Below are positions 43,447-56,400 of a stretch of DNA of 64,000 nt, piece by piece. A program made the position numbers and the translations under genes. The DNA comes from Phialophora verrucosa (taxonomy: Eukaryota > Ascomycota > Eurotiomycetes > Chaetothyriales > Herpotrichiellaceae): NCBI GenBank assembly GCA_002099365.1, contig MSED01000001.1:4078183-4142182 (forward strand), given 5' to 3'. The stretch's first letter is position 1. The number at the start of each line of letters is the position of its first letter. Under the pieces are notes generated by a model. It did not search any database and was not told where the DNA came from. It saw only the letters and a list, made by a program, of their open reading frames with translations.

Positions 43447-44924
43447 ATGATTAAGCGGTGTTTCTCGTCCTTTCCTTCGTCCTTCAGGCCCTCTGCCATG
43501 GAATCAAATGAGTACTTCGGACGTGGAAGTCCGGCAAACCCGTTCAGGGTCCTTGTCGTTGGTGGCTCATACGCAGGACTGTCGACTGCCCTGAATCTGC
43601 TGGATCTTTGCAATGGCAGAAGTGCACGCAGCCAGATGGAACCTCCTAGCACAGCTCAGCCGGTCAAAGTTCCGGTTGAGATCACGCTGGTGGATGAAAG
43701 AGATGGCTTTTGTAAGCGTCCTTTCCCAGCGAGGCACATTGGCTGCTGACTCACGCGACCAGTTCATTTGATAGCGGCCCCGTTGGCCCTTGCATCCAAG
43801 GCATTTGTTGGCAAAGCCTGGACCAAGTTCCCTGACATTCCAGCTCTTAAGAGTGTCCAATTCTTGCAAGGAAGTGCAAAGACAGTCGACTGCAAGAAAA
43901 AGCGTGCATTGATTCAGACTGGGGAGGGTGGAATTGAAATCGAGTACGATTTCTTTGTTGCAGCTTCTGGGTTGCGTCGAGTTTGGCCCGTCGTCCCGCA
44001 GTCCACAGCGAGAGAGGCATATCTAGAAGAGGCATCAGCTCAGATAGGATCATTGGAACGCGCAAGCCATGGTATTGTTGTAGTGGGCGGAGGTAGGTGT
44101 TCCGGCGTGTTGGGGTTCAAGACTGATCTGAATAGGTGCCGTTGGCATTGAAATGGCTGCCGAGATCAGGCTGGTCATGCCTGAGCTGAAAGTCATGCTC
44201 ATACACTCCAGAGACAAGCTCTGTTCCTCCGAGCCACTTCCAGAAGAATTCAAAGACAAATGTTTGGTCGCGCTACACGAAGCTGGCGTCGAGACTATCT
44301 TGGGTCAGCGGGTTCTGGAAGACAGAAACGAGGACGGAACGCACAGTCTGAGACTTGCAGATGGGCGGATTATCCAGGCGAGCGAGGTGGTTTATGCCAT
44401 TTCGAAAAGCACGCCTTCGACCTCGTACTTGCCGGAAAAGGTTTTGGACGAAGGATACGTGAAAATCACCCCAAGGTAATTCGCATCCCTCCAGCATAGT
44501 CTGCGCTAAATGTTCCAGATTGGGCTGGCTCTCCGATTGTACGAATTCGCAGGACCACTTTGCGCTAGGTGACATTGCGAAATGGTCGGGCATCAAACGG
44601 TGCGGAGCTGCAATTTATATGGGACACTACGCTGCGCACAACATCCATCAACTGATGGCGAAGCAGTTGTACGGCGACGAGCCGAAGTTCTTGGAGCTTG
44701 CTGAGATCCCGCCAATGATTGCAATCGCGATTGGAAAGCAGGCTGTTGGGTATCATCCAGCAGAGGGAACAACTTGCGGCACTGAACTCATGGAAAGGAT
44801 GTTTGGAGATGACTTGGGGACCAAAGGTATGTATGCTGACGATTGATGGAGGATCCGGGCTGAATCTTGGCTGACTGCTGCAGCTTGCTGGGAGTATCTG
44901 CGGCTGGGTAGAAAATTTCCGTGA
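43447..44924 (+). CDS. AIF/AMID-like FAD-dependent pyridine nucleotide oxidoreductase
   Basis: Join 43447-43711, 43763-44092, 44136-44475, 44519-44826 and 44884-44924 (introns 43-57 nt), 427 aa. Start is the ATG at 43447 (MIKRCFSSF); a second in-frame ATG at 43498 (MESNEYF) is equally possible. The FAD loop is VLVVGGSYAGLSTALNLLD, followed by VDERDGFFHLIAAPLAL rebuilt across intron 1. The NAD(P)H loop is VVVGGGAVGIEMAAEI rebuilt across intron 2. A late FAD-contact motif, HFALGDIAKW, comes after intron 3. The last exon adds 13 codons. The order and length match AIF-M2/AMID-type reductases (cytosolic or mitochondrial-surface quinone reductases). All exon phases agree. A basic first 16 residues could target mitochondria weakly. 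Confidence 0.9.
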
Positions 44925-45526
44925 CCCAGCAAAGCATGGGAGCACGGGCGCCACTTGTACACGTTGAGCTGTGGCATAGATATCAGGAGTTGGTTAGAGA
45001 TCACTTGATTGCCTCCAGTTCAAGTTCTGCGCTGGGCTTGATCGAGATAAAGACCGAGAAGATTTGACTTGGGAAATGTCCTGCCTTTGGCCGGTTGTAA
45101 TTGCGTGACGCTTAGAGTAGACGATGCTCCGCGAGGGAGGGATCGTAGGCCTGGAATGCGTGTAGGGATCGCTCGCAGATGCTGTCAGCACGTTTCCATT
45201 AGTGCTGTCAATCAACATGGAATCAGACAGGCAGATGGCGATTCGGTATCAGCGGGGTTGTTACTACTGGAGCACATGCGAATCGACGGATGCAGCTCGA
45301 CTCCGCCGAAGGAGGGCTTTGTGGAGGTGCTGGTGCGACCTTGGTGAGTCATGATGGTGGACAAGAATGTGTTCTACGCGTACAAGTTGAAGTGGGGACA
45401 GATTTTCCCCTCCACCAAGCGGGAGAGCTGGCTGTCGAGGGTTTGAAATGACGGTCTTTCTGCAGGTGCGAAGTCGGCCTCACCCTGAGACCAACCAAAT
45501 CATGCGTTTGCCACAGAGCAAACCAC
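44925..45526. other. Intergenic, no gene seen
   Basis: Between the AIF-like gene and the decayed small ORF. A plus-strand frame at 45069-45347 and a short Lys/Trp-rich run near 45350-45445 show no family resemblance. Confidence 0.4.
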
Positions 45527-45829
45527 TCAATCCAGCAACGAAGCGTTGCTTGCCGCGTTCCCACCCTGGTTTATCGCTTCCTGAAGCCGATCCTCGTTAA
45601 GCCGCTCGACGTCCTTGTCCCGCTCGTATTCCTCCACGCCTGAAGATGCAGGTTCGCGCTCAAAGAGGTGGCTAATCGTACCGCAAGACAGCATGCCATG
45701 GCACCCCTCGCACTCGGATGTCTCTCGAACAATATGCTTCCGTTACAAGATGCTGGACGAGCCTTCATCCTCATCCAAAGCAGCAAGTTTGGAATACATT
45801 GTCCTGGGAGTTTGTGGCCGACCAGCCAT
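45527..45829 (-). pseudogene. Unrecognised ~99-residue ORF with one nonsense codon
   Basis: From the ATG at 45829 the minus-strand frame encodes MAGRPQTPRTMYSKLAALDE and ends at TAA 45743-45745. The same frame then stays open for 71 more codons to TGA 45527-45529 with protein-like content: ECEGCHGMLSCGTISHLFER followed by a charged helix (EEYERDKDVERLNEDRL) and an Ala/Asn-rich end. Three closely spaced cysteines and a His could bind zinc. The TAA could derive from CAA by a single C-to-T change at a CpA, the RIP context. No intron of usual size can skip it. Family not recognised; it could also be the 3' exon of a gene whose 5' part is lost. Confidence 0.5.
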
Positions 45830-46111
45830 GGTAGCTTTTCTGTGGCACAGCCTCGCGGTGGGTTGGCGACTTCGGCCTTGCGAGTTCTGTTCTAGTCTGT
45901 GACATGCTTGCTCGAACTGCCTCCTTGCTACAAAGCACACAATGGCTGCAGCAATCCGTACGACTGCTAATGGGTATTGCCATAAACTGATCCCTACTTA
46001 TGGCCAATTAGAAGCCAACACTGTCTCCTGTCCATGCTCTACTTCATCTCACAAATCATTAGGGCTAACATCCCAGATCTACCGGACAGTCTAGATATTC
46101 CTCACTCAGCC

Positions 46112-47570
46112 ATGCCTGCTCAATCCGACCGCCACCAACAACCGCTTCACTTGATCAATTCTCGACAGAAGAACGACGCCATATCCTCGACGCCGTCGCT
46201 CAAATTCGAAAGTGTGGTCTGGATGGCGTTCTGTCTCCCCCGCAACTGGTTTTCTGTGGTGATCAGTCGGCAGGCAAGAGCTCTGTCGTGGAACCCTTGA
46301 CCGAGATGCCGTTCCCCAGAAACGACAACCTCTGCACCAGATTCGCCACGGAAATCACTGTGTGTCGCGGGGCTCCATCGACCAGCTGGTTCTCTCCATT
46401 ATGCCAGACCATCAGCGACCCTCGTCATAGAAAGCCACCATGCAAGTCTTCAGTAAGACAATCGTGGACTTTTCCGGCCTCCCTCGTGTGACCGAGAAGA
46501 TGAAGCAATGGTTCTGTCTGGTGGCACTTTTGTCTGGTCCCAGGTCATCCGAGGCTTTTGCTCGTGACGTCTTTGAGTATCATGGACCGAAGGTCCCTCC
46601 TGCCCACAGCCAACCCTGACGAATGTGTCCCTAGCTTGATCCAGAGCGTGACGAAACTGGTGATCCGTCAAGGCTGCCGGACGGTTGCCAAGTTCACGGA
46701 ATCCTACATTCAACAGCCTCCCGCAATCCGTGCCGCCATCGTCTCCCCCACGCATGATCACGCCAACTCAGCGATCTCCTGCTTGAGCACATCAAGCGAG
46801 AATTGCCCAACATACGACGAGACCTCGATTCAGTCACGACGAAAACTGCGCTCCAACTCAACACTCTAGAGGACGGTCGTAAGATGGCCCAAGACTGTCG
46901 AAACTACCGGACGCAACTGAGTGTCGACTGCGGCGACCTCAGTAAGGCGACGATCAGCGGATACTACGTTGACACAATCTTCCAATTCCCTGACGACAGA
47001 GACCTTTCTCCGGATTCGCCTTCATCGATCAGACGTTGCCCTACCGTTATCAACACCTCAATCGTGACTTTGTAGAAGCCTTTCGACAGCACGGACCGAA
47101 GTATGTGGTTATGTCCAAAGACCAAGCGAAAGCATACTTTCGCGAACTTTGCTGAAGTAGCACGACTAAGTTTTGGTCGGGGGGCAAAGCCCCGGAGTGG
47201 ATTGCGGATGTCTTGGAGAGATTACACGAAGTGCTACTTGGAAATTACAACCCACTCATCATTGATGGGCTCTTCTGGAACAGACGGAGAAACGGTAGGC
47301 TCTGGCCCAACGCCATGTTGACCGTGCTGTCCAAGTCTGACGAAAGTTCTCTGAGATCCTGCTGTCCGAAAAATGCCCCAGGGATTTCCAGGTACGACTG
47401 TGGGGACTGCAGGTGACAGATGACCTCACGGCTCGTCGCCGACGCGCGTATAGAGGTCCACAATCTCATGGCCAACAATGCCACGCGGCAGAGCACCACG
47501 CAGCAAAAGTACCCTGGGGCCAAACATTGCAAACCCAGGACCACAGTTGCCCACTGGGAACTAACCAAGT
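46112..47570 (+). pseudogene. Decayed dynamin-like GTPase
   Basis: Fragments of a fungal dynamin-family protein follow each other in the right order but in different frames. From about 46160 the frame reads TEERRHILDAVAQIRKCGLD, then the P-loop GDQSAGKSSV (46258-46287) and FPRNDNLCTRFATEIT, and stops at TAG 46428-46430. Later pieces are FARDV near 46560, YIQQPPAIRAAIVSPTHDHA near 46710-46765, the stalk segment LLLEHIKRELPNIRRDLDSV near 46770-46830, YRTQLSVDCGDL, EVLLGNYNPLIIDGLFW near 47220-47280, and a KCPRDFQVRLWG-type piece near 47370-47405. The G3-G4 core between the P-loop and stalk is missing or unreadable. Multiple frame breaks and a deletion make it non-functional. It is unrelated in position to the intact MGM1. 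Confidence 0.85.
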
Positions 47571-48038
47571 AAAGCTAAGGAACAATAAGGGGCCCCGTAG
47601 GGTCAGTTGAGGGGAAAGCCACCCGCAGACACCAGAGTAGTATTGCCGACCGACGAAGATCGGCGCATATTATCCCTTCGTCTACCAGGTTAATCTTCTC
47701 CACAGGAGTCACGACAATTAAAGCTACACCGAAGACCTGGCAGTTCGGGAGAAGATACACCGTGCGGCACGGCTTATCTGTAAGGTTACTTCGGCCACAG
47801 TTCAGCGAATGCGACGTTGCTGCCGGACAAATACCCAAAAGGGGTGAGTGGCGTGGAGAAGTTGGGGATGCGGAGGTTAAGGTCCGGGCCCGGTGGGCAA
47901 GCTTCGCTTGATCCAGCTAAGATCGGATTTCCACCGAGAGCTTGTTGTCCAAGGATAAATGGATCTAGAAGTCCCAGACGTCCAGCCTTCTCCCATGTTC
48001 CCATCATCCACAACACTCTCCTCAACAACACCGCCGAC
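47571..48038. promoter_or_regulatory. Upstream region of the terminal MFS gene
   Basis: The frame of the MFS gene is open back to 47817, but the first ATG is at 48039. No TATA box recognised. It includes the ragged 3' end of the dynamin pseudogene. Confidence 0.4.
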
Positions 48039-49806
48039 ATGAGTAACTACGTCTCAGAGAAGCCGAACTCCGCCTCGGAGATCGAGGCGCAGGACACCAA
48101 GGTCAACCCTGTTCACGATGTTGTCGAGAAGGTCGACTACAACAGGGCGGGTGCAATCGAGGCAGAAAACAATGAACACAGAATGGGTGTGCTTGAGGCT
48201 GTACGAGCCTACCCCGCTGCTAGCTGGTGGGCATTCGTCATGTCATCCACAATTGTAAGTTCCTGCCCGCAGTTTCATGGCCATGTCTCTGACGGTCAAC
48301 AGATCATGGAGTCATACTGTGTCTTCCTGATGGGAAATTTCATAGCCACGGCTCGATTCGCCGAGAATTACGGGAAATACAATACCGAACAACAGAAATG
48401 GTTCATCACAGCCCCGTGGCAGTCAGCGTTCCAGTGTGGCGGACCAGTTGGTGCCCTCATCGGTGTCTTCCTCGCAGGTCCCATCACCAGTTGGATCGGA
48501 TACCGATGGGCAACCATTGGCGGCCTCATGGCCTTGAACGCCTTCATCTTCATCTTCTATTTCGGCGACTCCCTAGGAGTGTTGCTGCTGTCCCAGCTTC
48601 TCGAAGGCATCCCCTGGGGCATTTTTATCGCAAATGCACCAGCCTACTGCAGTGAAATCGTGCCACTGAGATTGAGAGCTCCTGCGACACAGATGTTACA
48701 GATGTTCTGGGCTATTGGGTCCATTATTGTCGGTGGCATCACCTATCACTACCAATCCATGCCCACCGATGATTCGTACAGGTTCGTGCGCTCCCGCAGC
48801 TCCGATGGCGGAGCACTATGCTAACAGCAATACTAGAGTTCCCATCGCGCTCCAATGGATGTTTCCTACTCCTCTTGCCATCCTCCTCTTCCTGGCACCC
48901 GAATCTCCCTGGTGGCTAGTGCGAAAGGGCCGGCTCGCGGAGGCAGAGAAGTCTGTCAGACGCCTCGGACGTTCGAGCGCGACCGATAATCCCGCTGACT
49001 CGGTTGCAATGATGCGTCGCACAATCGAGCTCGAGAAGACCGTGAGGAAGCCCAGTCTCCTCGAACTGTGGAGAGGTACCGATCGCTATCGTACACTCAT
49101 TGTGTGTGGTGTGTATGCGGCTCAGAATCTGACGGGTAATTTGATCGCCAATCAAGCGGTCTACTTTTTCCAGCGTGAGCTTCCACCCTACCTAGCATCC
49201 TCTCGATAGACTAACACAGGCGCAGGCGCCGGAATGTCCGACAACACCGCATTTGCCCTTGGTCTCATTACTTCCGCCCTCCAGTGGATTATGGTCATGC
49301 TCTCTTGGATCCTCACCACTTACCTAGGCCGACGAACGATCTATGTCTGGGGCTCTTTCATCAACTGTGCTTTTTTGATCGCTCTTGGTATCGCGGCTTC
49401 GGTCGGTGGTGGAACTGCGGCTACCCAGGCACAAGCCTCACTCGGCCTGATCGTCTCTGTCCTGTTCTGCTTGGGACCCGCCCCTGCATCATGGGTCATT
49501 ATCGGAGAGACCTCCTCCATCCGTCTCAGGCCATTGACAACAGGTGTTGGTCGTGGCGCCTACTACGCGGTCAACATTCCTTGCATCTTCCTGGCTAGCT
49601 ACATGCTCAACCCTGACCAGGCAAACCTCGGTGGCAAGTGCGGCTACGTCTGGGCTGGCACTGCGTTTGTCTGCACCGTTATGGCTTGGATCTGGATCCC
49701 AGAGATGAAGCACCGATCTTACCGCGAGATTGACATTTTGTTTGCGCGTCGCGTTCCGGCCCGTAAGTGGAAGAAGACGGTTATCGATATCAACGACGAC
49801 GAGTAG
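48039..49806 (+). CDS. MFS sugar transporter, maltose/alpha-glucoside permease type
   Basis: Join 48039-48254, 48303-48781, 48837-49174 and 49220-49806, 539 aa. Introns are 48 nt (in frame, stop-free), 55 nt, 55 nt or fewer and 45 nt; each restores the helix order, e.g. SSTI-IMESYCVFLMGN and DSYR-VPIALQWMFPTPLA. Start is the ATG at 48039 (MSNYVSEKPNS) with a long acidic cytosolic N-terminus. Family marks: FQCGGPVGALIGVFLAGP, EGIPWGIFIANAPAYCSEI, LAPESPWWLVRKGR, NLTGNLIANQAVYFFQ and the C-terminal IPEMKHRSYREID in place of PETKG. This matches fungal alpha-glucoside/maltose H+ symporters. The stop lies only ~95 bp from the RIP-affected block, yet the gene is intact with no nonsense codon. Confidence 0.9.
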
Positions 49807-49900
49807 ACGGAAATGCTGTTCCAGAATCATCGAGATACTTGAGTGCCACTACTTATACTGGGAAGCTGGGAGGCGGCCGAGATGGATTCCCTTCCACTTC

Positions 49901-50030
49901 TAGTGAACTGGGGTGAGGCTTCACTTCCTCTAGGTAGAGGGTCGTACGGCGGCAGGTACTGCCTCTTCGTCCCTAGTATACTATATAGTAATAAACAGCT
50001 TCACAAGTAATAGTGTTATATGTTTTATTA
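49901..50030 (+). repeat. Direct repeat copy A at the heterochromatin edge
   Basis: About 130 bp repeated at 50325-50455, 424 bp away. The central GGTAGAGGGTCGTACGGCGG segment is identical in both. Differences are mostly C/T and G/A: copy A has TA where copy B has CA at five places in the right half. Possibly LTR-derived. Confidence 0.7.
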
Positions 50031-50324
50031 CTATTATACTATACACTTAAGTACCCGCCTAGGGCTGGTTTATATTAGGGATAGCCTAATAGGATAAGTA
50101 GAGTATAGTAATAATAATAATATTTAAGGCTTAGGTTACCCTTAATATTTAGTTAATATAGAACTTAAAGTATAAGAGAAGGATACTTCTTTTATATAAA
50201 TATCTCCTTATTTATATAAAACTTTTAGCGTTAAAAGGTTTCTTAATATCTTAAGATATTTCTAATAATTATCCTCTCTTCTTAAGGCTTCTTATCCTTA
50301 AGAAGCGATATAATTATATATTAT

Positions 50325-50455
50325 TATTAAACTAGGGTAAGGCTTTATGGCCTCTAGGTAGAGGGTCGTACGGCGGCAGGCACTGCCTCTTCGTCCCCGG
50401 CACACTATATAGTAATAAACAGCTTCACAAGTAAAGGTGTCATATATTTCATTAC
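50325..50455 (+). repeat. Direct repeat copy B
   Basis: Partner of the repeat at 49901-50030. In its left part it has TA where copy A has TG or CA, in its right part it is the less mutated copy. This is the pattern left when both copies were hit by RIP at different sites. Confidence 0.7.
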
Positions 50456-53400
50456 CTATAGTATATATACATGTTAAATGTATACAACTGCTCTACCTGC
50501 AATATATAGCGGAGGTATATAGCCTCACGCTAAGGATTCAACTAATCAGATGGTACGGTTGCTTATCTATATATTATATAGGTACGTGCAGCCAATCAGC
50601 GCTATAAGTATCACCGCCCTATTATATCCCTCCCTTATCGCTCGCTTCTTAATAACCTTATTTAAGTAATTATCTAGAACTAATCTTACTACCTTTCGTA
50701 AGCTTCTCTATTACCTCCCTAAAGTTATTAATCTACCTCTCCTCTAAATCCTTCGAACTCCTTACTCTTAGTTCCGGAGATAACCCTATAGCCTTTACCT
50801 TATATTTAACTATCTTATAAATATTCTATATAATTTTATATCGATCTCTAATATCTATAGTAACAGCTAAAAGTATTTATTAAAGTTAGCGAGATTTATA
50901 CGTCTTTATATTAATAATAGCTATAGTATTCTTAATAACTTAGAGTCTATAGCTGTAAGTGTCGTCTTATTAATTTGAAATAAGCTTTACCTTATAAGGG
51001 GTAATACTAAAGACTTTAATACTTAGCTATTTAATAAAGAAGTTTATTATAGTTATAGCTCCTTAAGTTTAAGTTAATAAGGAATTAATAATCGAGTAGG
51101 ATTAAGTTATAGCGTCGGCGATAAGGAATAGCTAGTAGTTTCCTTCTCCCTTTAAGTTATTATTAAATATAATAAGGCGTCTCGTATAGTTATTTATATC
51201 TCCCTAACCTTTAAATTTAACTATTTATTTAGCTTCGAGGTAGGAATTAACTTAACTTTAGAATATTAAACTTATAATATATTTACACTATATATAAATC
51301 TCTTTACGGCAGGAAGTAATTCCAGCTTCGATAAAGGAGTTACTAACCTATCCGGAATTAGTAAGACTAAGGCGAGCTATCTTTAAGCTATAAGATAAAA
51401 CATTAACCGTATAATAATTAGAGTAGCTAGAAAGAACTTAATAGCGCCGCTAACCTTATTCCTTTTCTTATCTTTCGATTAATTAGTTAAGACCTTTTAT
51501 CGGATCTTTATAATATACTATAATTCGTTCTAGACCTTTAAGGTATAATCTAATACCCTTTTCGGCTATATAAAGATATATAGCTATATAGGATCTAGAT
51601 ATATATTTTATAAGTAGCGATAACGCGCTAATTATCTCGTCGGCTTTAAATTTATAATAATATACTATATCTTCCTTTATTACTAATAGCTTTTATAATT
51701 TAAAGTTCTATTAATAAATATACCGCTAGATTATTAACTAAGCGAACCGAATAGCTAGCTAGGTATTTAGGATCGGATTTAGTAGCGTTAAAGAAATATT
51801 AGCTTTAATCGACTCGGGCGGAGGAATAGTACTAGAAGGACTTATAATATATATTCCTTAGTTTATAATTTATTAACTAATTTTAATATTATAGAACGTA
51901 CTAAAGATTTTTAGCTTCTTTATAGATAATTTATATATAAGCGTTAAAGTATTAAAGCTAAAAGTCGTTATTTATAGGCGGGGTCTTTTTTATACCCCTG
52001 AGATATTAATAGGATTATTCTTTATTAGCTCTACCTATTCTTTACTTCCGAGAATAGAATAAGGTTTATTTAGCTTTATAAGCTGAACTAATCCTTTTTA
52101 ATATACTTTAGCTAAACTTAATTTAATTATTACTATACTTTACTATAGCTTTATAGAAATTAGCGCTATAGAACTTAAAGTTTAAGGTAATTTTAGACTA
52201 GTTTACTTAATCTATTTTCTCTAAATATTCGGCCGCTTAATTAAAGTAGTAGTAAGCCTATTTAATCCTAAAAGATTCGCGATTATAGAAGTAGAAAGCT
52301 TACTAGTCTCTATATATATAATAAGCTAATAATTTATAGTCTCTAGTATAGGCTGAGGACTAGTAGTCTCTAGTGTAAACTTAATAATTTACTTTAGCGA
52401 TATAAATAGAGCTATCTTCGCGTCTAGACGTCCTTTCAAGGTAATTAAGTTTATATAGTTAAGAGGTCGGGCGCCGACTTAAAATAGTTTATTTACTTCG
52501 GTTAATCTATACCTCTTAATTATAAAAGCTTATTTAGAATTACTTTAATCTCGGTCTTAAGTAGCCTTATTAGTAGCTACACCTCCGTCTATAATAATTT
52601 ATAAATCGTTAGCGGTTAAATATAATATAGCGGAGAAGTAGCGCCTTAATTTTAACTCTCTTTTAATTCTCGTAAGTTAATAGATTATCTTATATAAGGT
52701 TATTTATAGTATTATTAAAGGCGTCTTATTAAAATATAATAAGTGCTTTTAAATATACTAGTACTAATTTAGTAGAATAGTAATATCTTTACTATATAAA
52801 ATAATTAATTAGTTAAAGAACTTTATAAAAATCTAGAGAGATAACTTTATAATTTCCTTTAAGGGTAGCTTAATATTCTTCTCTTTATATCTATTAATAA
52901 ATACTTTAATATTACTTATACGCGCGTAATCTAAAAGGAGTTTCGATTAGAGTTCCCCTTAATAGTTATATCTCTTACTAAACTCTTCTTTTTTAGAAAT
53001 TAATATATAATACTTCTTAAATTCGGTCTTAGTAAGTTTATAATACTTTATTAAGTTATAGACCTTTTAGGCTATCGTATTATACTAGTTACCTATTTCT
53101 TTATACTTAATCTTAATATAGCTAAAGAAGTTATTAATATAGTCTAAATTATCCTAATTAATAGCTTCGACAGTAACTTTAAGGGATACTTCTTTAGTTC
53201 GGGTAGGGTAGCGCACTAATAAGATAGGCTAATTATCGACTGTATAGATATTAGGAGCTTAGTACTTTTATCGTCGACTAGTAGGAACTATAGAGTTAGG
53301 ATTTAGCTAAATAATTAGCGGCTTTAGTTATAATTAACGCTAAGCTCTAGATATCTTAATAGTAGGATTAATCTAAGTCTTTAGTAAGAAGCTGTAAAGA

Positions 53401-56400
53401 TAAATCTAAAAGGTAATAGAAATAAAGTATATAATTAAGTAAAGTTTATAGTATAATTAAAATATTAAAGAGAGAGAGGAAAGACGAGCTTAATAAAAAT
53501 ATTATTAGTAATAAAAGTATTAAAGTTTATTTTAGAAAATTTAGAAAGATTTAGAAGATCGAGTTAATAATAAAGAAGGATTATTTAATAGTTAAAGTTT
53601 ATATTAAGAAAGGAAGATATAAGGTTAAGGAGGAAGGTATATATAAATAATTAAGAGGGAGAGAGTAAGAATAAGTATATATTATAAATTAATACTTTCC
53701 GATATCGAGTAATAATATAATAAGATAAGATATTACTATTTATAGATAATAAAGTATATTTATTACTCCCTTTACCTCTTAAGCTTATTAAGATCTCTAG
53801 TTTAAATAGTATATATTTATTATATAATAGCTTAAGAATAGCGATTTAAGAGATCGAGCGGTTATATAGGGGTTAATTTATCGTCCTCTCCTTACTATAT
53901 TTATATATAACTCGAATCTTTATTATATAATACCGTTAGGCCTTTAGCTCTTATTACTAATAATTAATATTTAATTTATTATTAATACTATTTAATATCG
54001 CGGCTCCTCTAACTATATTAAAGTCTAACTAATTATAACGCTCCCGGGAACTCTATATAATATATAAGTATATATAATTAATTAAAGATAGTACTAAAAT
54101 TTCTAGCGCTAACCTTAATTTTTCTTCGCTCTAGCTATACTATACTATTTTTAGCTTAACTTTTCTAGCTTTATTTAGTAATTCTAATATTCACTATACC
54201 TAGGGCAGTAATACCTTACTTTAGTATCGCTTCTCTCTTTAAGATACTAGGCTAATAGGATAATAGGATCCGTAAACTAAAGTAACTTAATTTTAAGAAA
54301 ATCCCTATTATAACTATACTCTAAACGTTAGATTATTATAACTTAACTAAAAGAAAACCGTAAATAACTAAAGAAATTTAATCTTAAACTTTCCTATACT
54401 AGCGATAGCGATACTATACCTCCCTTACTACTTTATATAGTAGAATATAGTATAAAGTAGAGCACTTACCTTACTCCTCTATAGACTTATTAAATATATC
54501 TAATCTAGCGTACTATTCTTAAATTTTATCGCTAACCGAAGATATCTCTATTATAAATACTAGTTCTTTATTTATCGATAATAATATTTTTACTCTTTAT
54601 TTAAGCTGTTAACTATAGCGTAAGCGTAAAGGTATCTTTTATAGAGAAGATATATTATTATTATCTAAAGACTCTTTAATATCCGCGAGATAAGAAAGAT
54701 TAAAAGTTAAAACTTTATAAGCTTCTTCTTCCTAAAGATTATCTCTAGATATAGGTTTAGTATTTATAAGGAAATCTTCGAGGCGTTAGTAGAATCGCTT
54801 AAGACGGCTAGCTATATAAGTTCTCTATAGTTAGGAGCTATCGAGTTCCGCTAGAATATATATCCCCTTTTTTTAATTCGCCTTTATAATTCTAAAGGGT
54901 TTAAACTAGTGAAATACTAACTTCTTCTCTATAAATATATTTATTAACCCGACTATATTATAGCTTAATACTAATATACTCTCCTTAAGTAGCTATAAGT
55001 ATAGGTTATAGTATCTATTAAAGTACTTCTTCCTTAGCCTTTATATTTTATTTAGATATATCGCCGCTTCTTCTAAATCTTAGTTATATCTTTTAAGAGC
55101 TTATATATATATAATAATTAAATTAGTAGTATTAATAACCTTATCTTAATTTATAATATTCTATATTATAATCTCGAGTTTAATAGAAAGGATTAACCGC
55201 TTAAAGAACTTAACTTTATATAGCGTTATACCGGTTCTAGCTTTAACTATCGTCCGGTCGGCCTAAAGAATAGTATAAAGGTAATTTATCTAGATACCGC
55301 CGCTATTAGTATAGGTTATCTTTAAGAGAGCGTTTATAATATCTTTATACCTAACTTCTATTTAGCTATTCGCTTATAGATAATATATAGAGGTAACTAT
55401 ATATTTAATCCTGTACTTATCTATAAATGCTTTTACTTAACCCTTATTCTTTAGTCCGCTATTATATACTAATTATCTAAATAGTCTATAGCGATAAATA
55501 ATTTCTTTCTAGAGGAACTTTACTATAATAGCACTATTAGTAGCTATAATACCTTAAGCTTCTACCTAACTACTTATATTACTTTAGGCTTTAATAAGAT
55601 ATCTCTTTCCTTAAGATATTAGTATCGGGGTATAATTAACGCTAATTTATTCCTAGCGCTTATCGACTAAAGTTAGGAATATTATATTATATAGCCTTTA
55701 GCTTATATAGAACTAATATTCTAGATAAGTCTTTATAAATACTTTTATATCTTAATACTAACCCTTTTAGTAATAATAGTTAAATACCCTTTAATATATT
55801 ACTTCTTAACTAAAATATCTAGTATTATTATATATTACTTTAAGTATCCTTCGCTTCTCTATATTATTATTAATTACTCTTCTACTCGACTTATTCTCTA
55901 TTAGCTTCCGAAATAAATACCCTTCTCTTATAAAATAGTTAGCTAAGTCTTTTTAAAGTTTCCGAAACTTATTATTACTTATCCCCGGAGGACACTATTA
56001 ATCTTATAGATATTTAGTAAGCCTTTTTAATTCCTTTAAGTATTCTCCCTTAAATAACTAGATTATATATAGTTTATCGGAGTTTATAGATTAATTTCGG
56101 GTATAAGTAACTATAGGCTTTACTAGAGTAAAGTCTTAATAAATAATATTCTATTTAATTAATTAAAGGCTTCCCTATATAAAGAGTATCTAAGCTTTAA
56201 TCTAATCCTTAATATCCTCTTCCTATTTAACTTCTTTAATATCTTCTTAGGTCGGAGGGCGTCGAGATAAGGTATTAGTAACTATATTCTACTTACCTAG
56301 AATATATTATACTTTAAAATTAAATCTACGGATCTATATTAGCTATTAATCAACGATAACCTTAAGTAAGTTAGTAGATTACTAATTAAGCTAGGCTATA

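Noticed and set aside
45069..45347. 92-codon plus-strand ORF downstream of the AIF-like gene
   Set aside because: Random-looking composition and no homologous motif.
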